Origin: Pseudocolwellia sp049933045
GTDB taxonomy: Bacteria; Pseudomonadota; Gammaproteobacteria; Enterobacterales; Alteromonadaceae
Direction of reading: 5' to 3'
Length of the DNA stretch: 64,000 nucleotides
NCBI RefSeq assembly: GCF_049933045.1
Contig: NZ_CP187926.1
Span: 4,092,001-4,156,000 of the forward strand
Made by a program: the position numbers and the translations under genes
In this document: positions 63,603 through 64,000 of the stretch, piece after piece
Layout of the letters: the number at the start of each line of letters is the position of its first letter
Position numbering within the stretch: the first letter of the stretch is position 1
Notes under the pieces: generated by a model
What the model saw: only the letters and a program-made list of their open reading frames with translations
Database searches by the model: none
Told to the model about the DNA's origin: nothing

Positions 63603-64000
63603 CTATTTTAACATTTCGCTGAATTCTTGATGATCGGCTTCTACTGCTTCTTTGATTTGGGCTAGCACATCAGGCATTGCACTGATCACACGGTTCCAAG
63701 ACGGTATGAAAGGTGTTTCCATTGGTTGCTCTAAGAATGTGTGACCCGCTTCAAGTATGTTTTCAGCAAACATTTCTACAGCTTTTTCTTCGCTATGTAG
63801 ATCTAATTTTAAACCATTCATTAATGCGTCATGACGGTAAGTTTCAACGTAATCTAATGCGATTCTGTAGTAAGTTGCTTTAAGTGTTCTAAACTTCTCA
63901 GTGGTAAAGGTTTCACCTTCTGTAGCAAGTTTACGTATAAAGGCTTTACTGATGTCGATAGACATTTTAGATAAACCACCGCTGGTGTTATCTAATGATA
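63603..64000 (-). CDS. Glucosyl-3-phosphoglycerate synthase-like glycosyltransferase, C-terminal part
   Basis: The reading frame continues past the first ATG (63965) to the window edge as SLDNTSGGLSKMSIDISKAF, so about 132 C-terminal residues of a longer protein are seen. The part GLSKMSIDISKAFIRKLA, then FRTLKATYYRIALDYVETY and DALMNGLKLDLHSEEKAVE, matches the C-terminal region I know from GpgS/MpgS-type enzymes, which make glucosyl-3-phosphoglycerate. The catalytic domain lies outside. It is upstream of, and probably in one unit with, the GH13_18 phosphorylase. Confidence 0.62.
   Translation of the reverse strand, partial: SLDNTSGGLSKMSIDISKAFIRKLATEGETFTTEKFRTLKATYYRIALDYVETYRHDALMNGLKLDLHSEEKAVEMFAENILEAGHTFLEQPMETPFIPSWNRVISAMPDVLAQIKEAVEADHQEFSEMLK

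Noticed and set aside
1..64000. CRISPR arrays, toxin-antitoxin pairs, restriction systems, prophage
   Set aside because: No regularly spaced repeats, cas genes, phage genes or restriction enzyme were seen. The only DNA methylase is the housekeeping dam in its normal place.

Overview
The window reads as the chromosome of a low-GC marine gammaproteobacterium of the Alteromonadales, most likely Colwelliaceae (Colwellia or Thalassotalea type). This rests on gene content and order: srkA-dsbA, ompR/envZ, pckA, mrcA divergent from pilMNOPQ-aroK-aroB-damX-dam, rpe-trpS, feoAB, a TorF-type porin, and a PrsK/PrsR two-component pair. The assignment is inferred from order and protein character, not from a database search. 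No rRNA, CRISPR array, prophage or transposase gene was seen. One tRNA (Arg, anticodon CCG) is present.

Layout. 1-5.2 kb: end of srkA, a dsbA broken by a one-base homopolymer shift, then a leftward trio (VTT membrane protein, propeller-TM-SHOCT protein, two-OB SSB-like protein) and tRNA-Arg. 5.4-11.2 kb: prsK-prsR and ompR/envZ. 11.3-29.5 kb: conserved core (pckA, mrcA, pil, aro, damX-dam, rpe, trpS), with a 2.7 kb accessory insertion between dam and rpe. 29.6-34.8 kb: a secreted S1 protease overlapping an FHA membrane protein, then Fur-controlled feoAB. 35.1-43.8 kb: an alkanol-to-acyl-CoA module (outer-membrane channel, sigma-54 activator, AlkJ-like GMC alcohol dehydrogenase, AlkK, aldehyde dehydrogenase) with two good sigma-54 promoters. 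43.9-47.3 kb: unrelated small genes. 47.9-51.6 kb: a tightly coupled operon of M42-type peptidase, RimK-like ATP-grasp ligase and GNAT/C39-peptidase fusion, which looks like an uncharacterised peptide-like metabolite pathway. 51.7-61.4 kb: accessory genes, including a 363-bp MITE-like element, a MarR operon with a long palindromic operator, a decayed MarR pseudogene, and a flavin reductase/DUF3429/SDR group. 61.8-64 kb: a GH13_18 sugar phosphorylase next to a truncated glucosyl-3-phosphoglycerate synthase-like gene.

The best candidates for undescribed biology are the M42/ATP-grasp/GNAT-C39 operon (47949-51606) and the sigma-54-controlled alk-like regulon without an alkane hydroxylase (35129-43813). 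Secondary interest: a structured RNA candidate ending in an orphan terminator upstream of feoA, and the MITE whose terminal repeat supplies the stop codon of a neighbouring lipoprotein gene.
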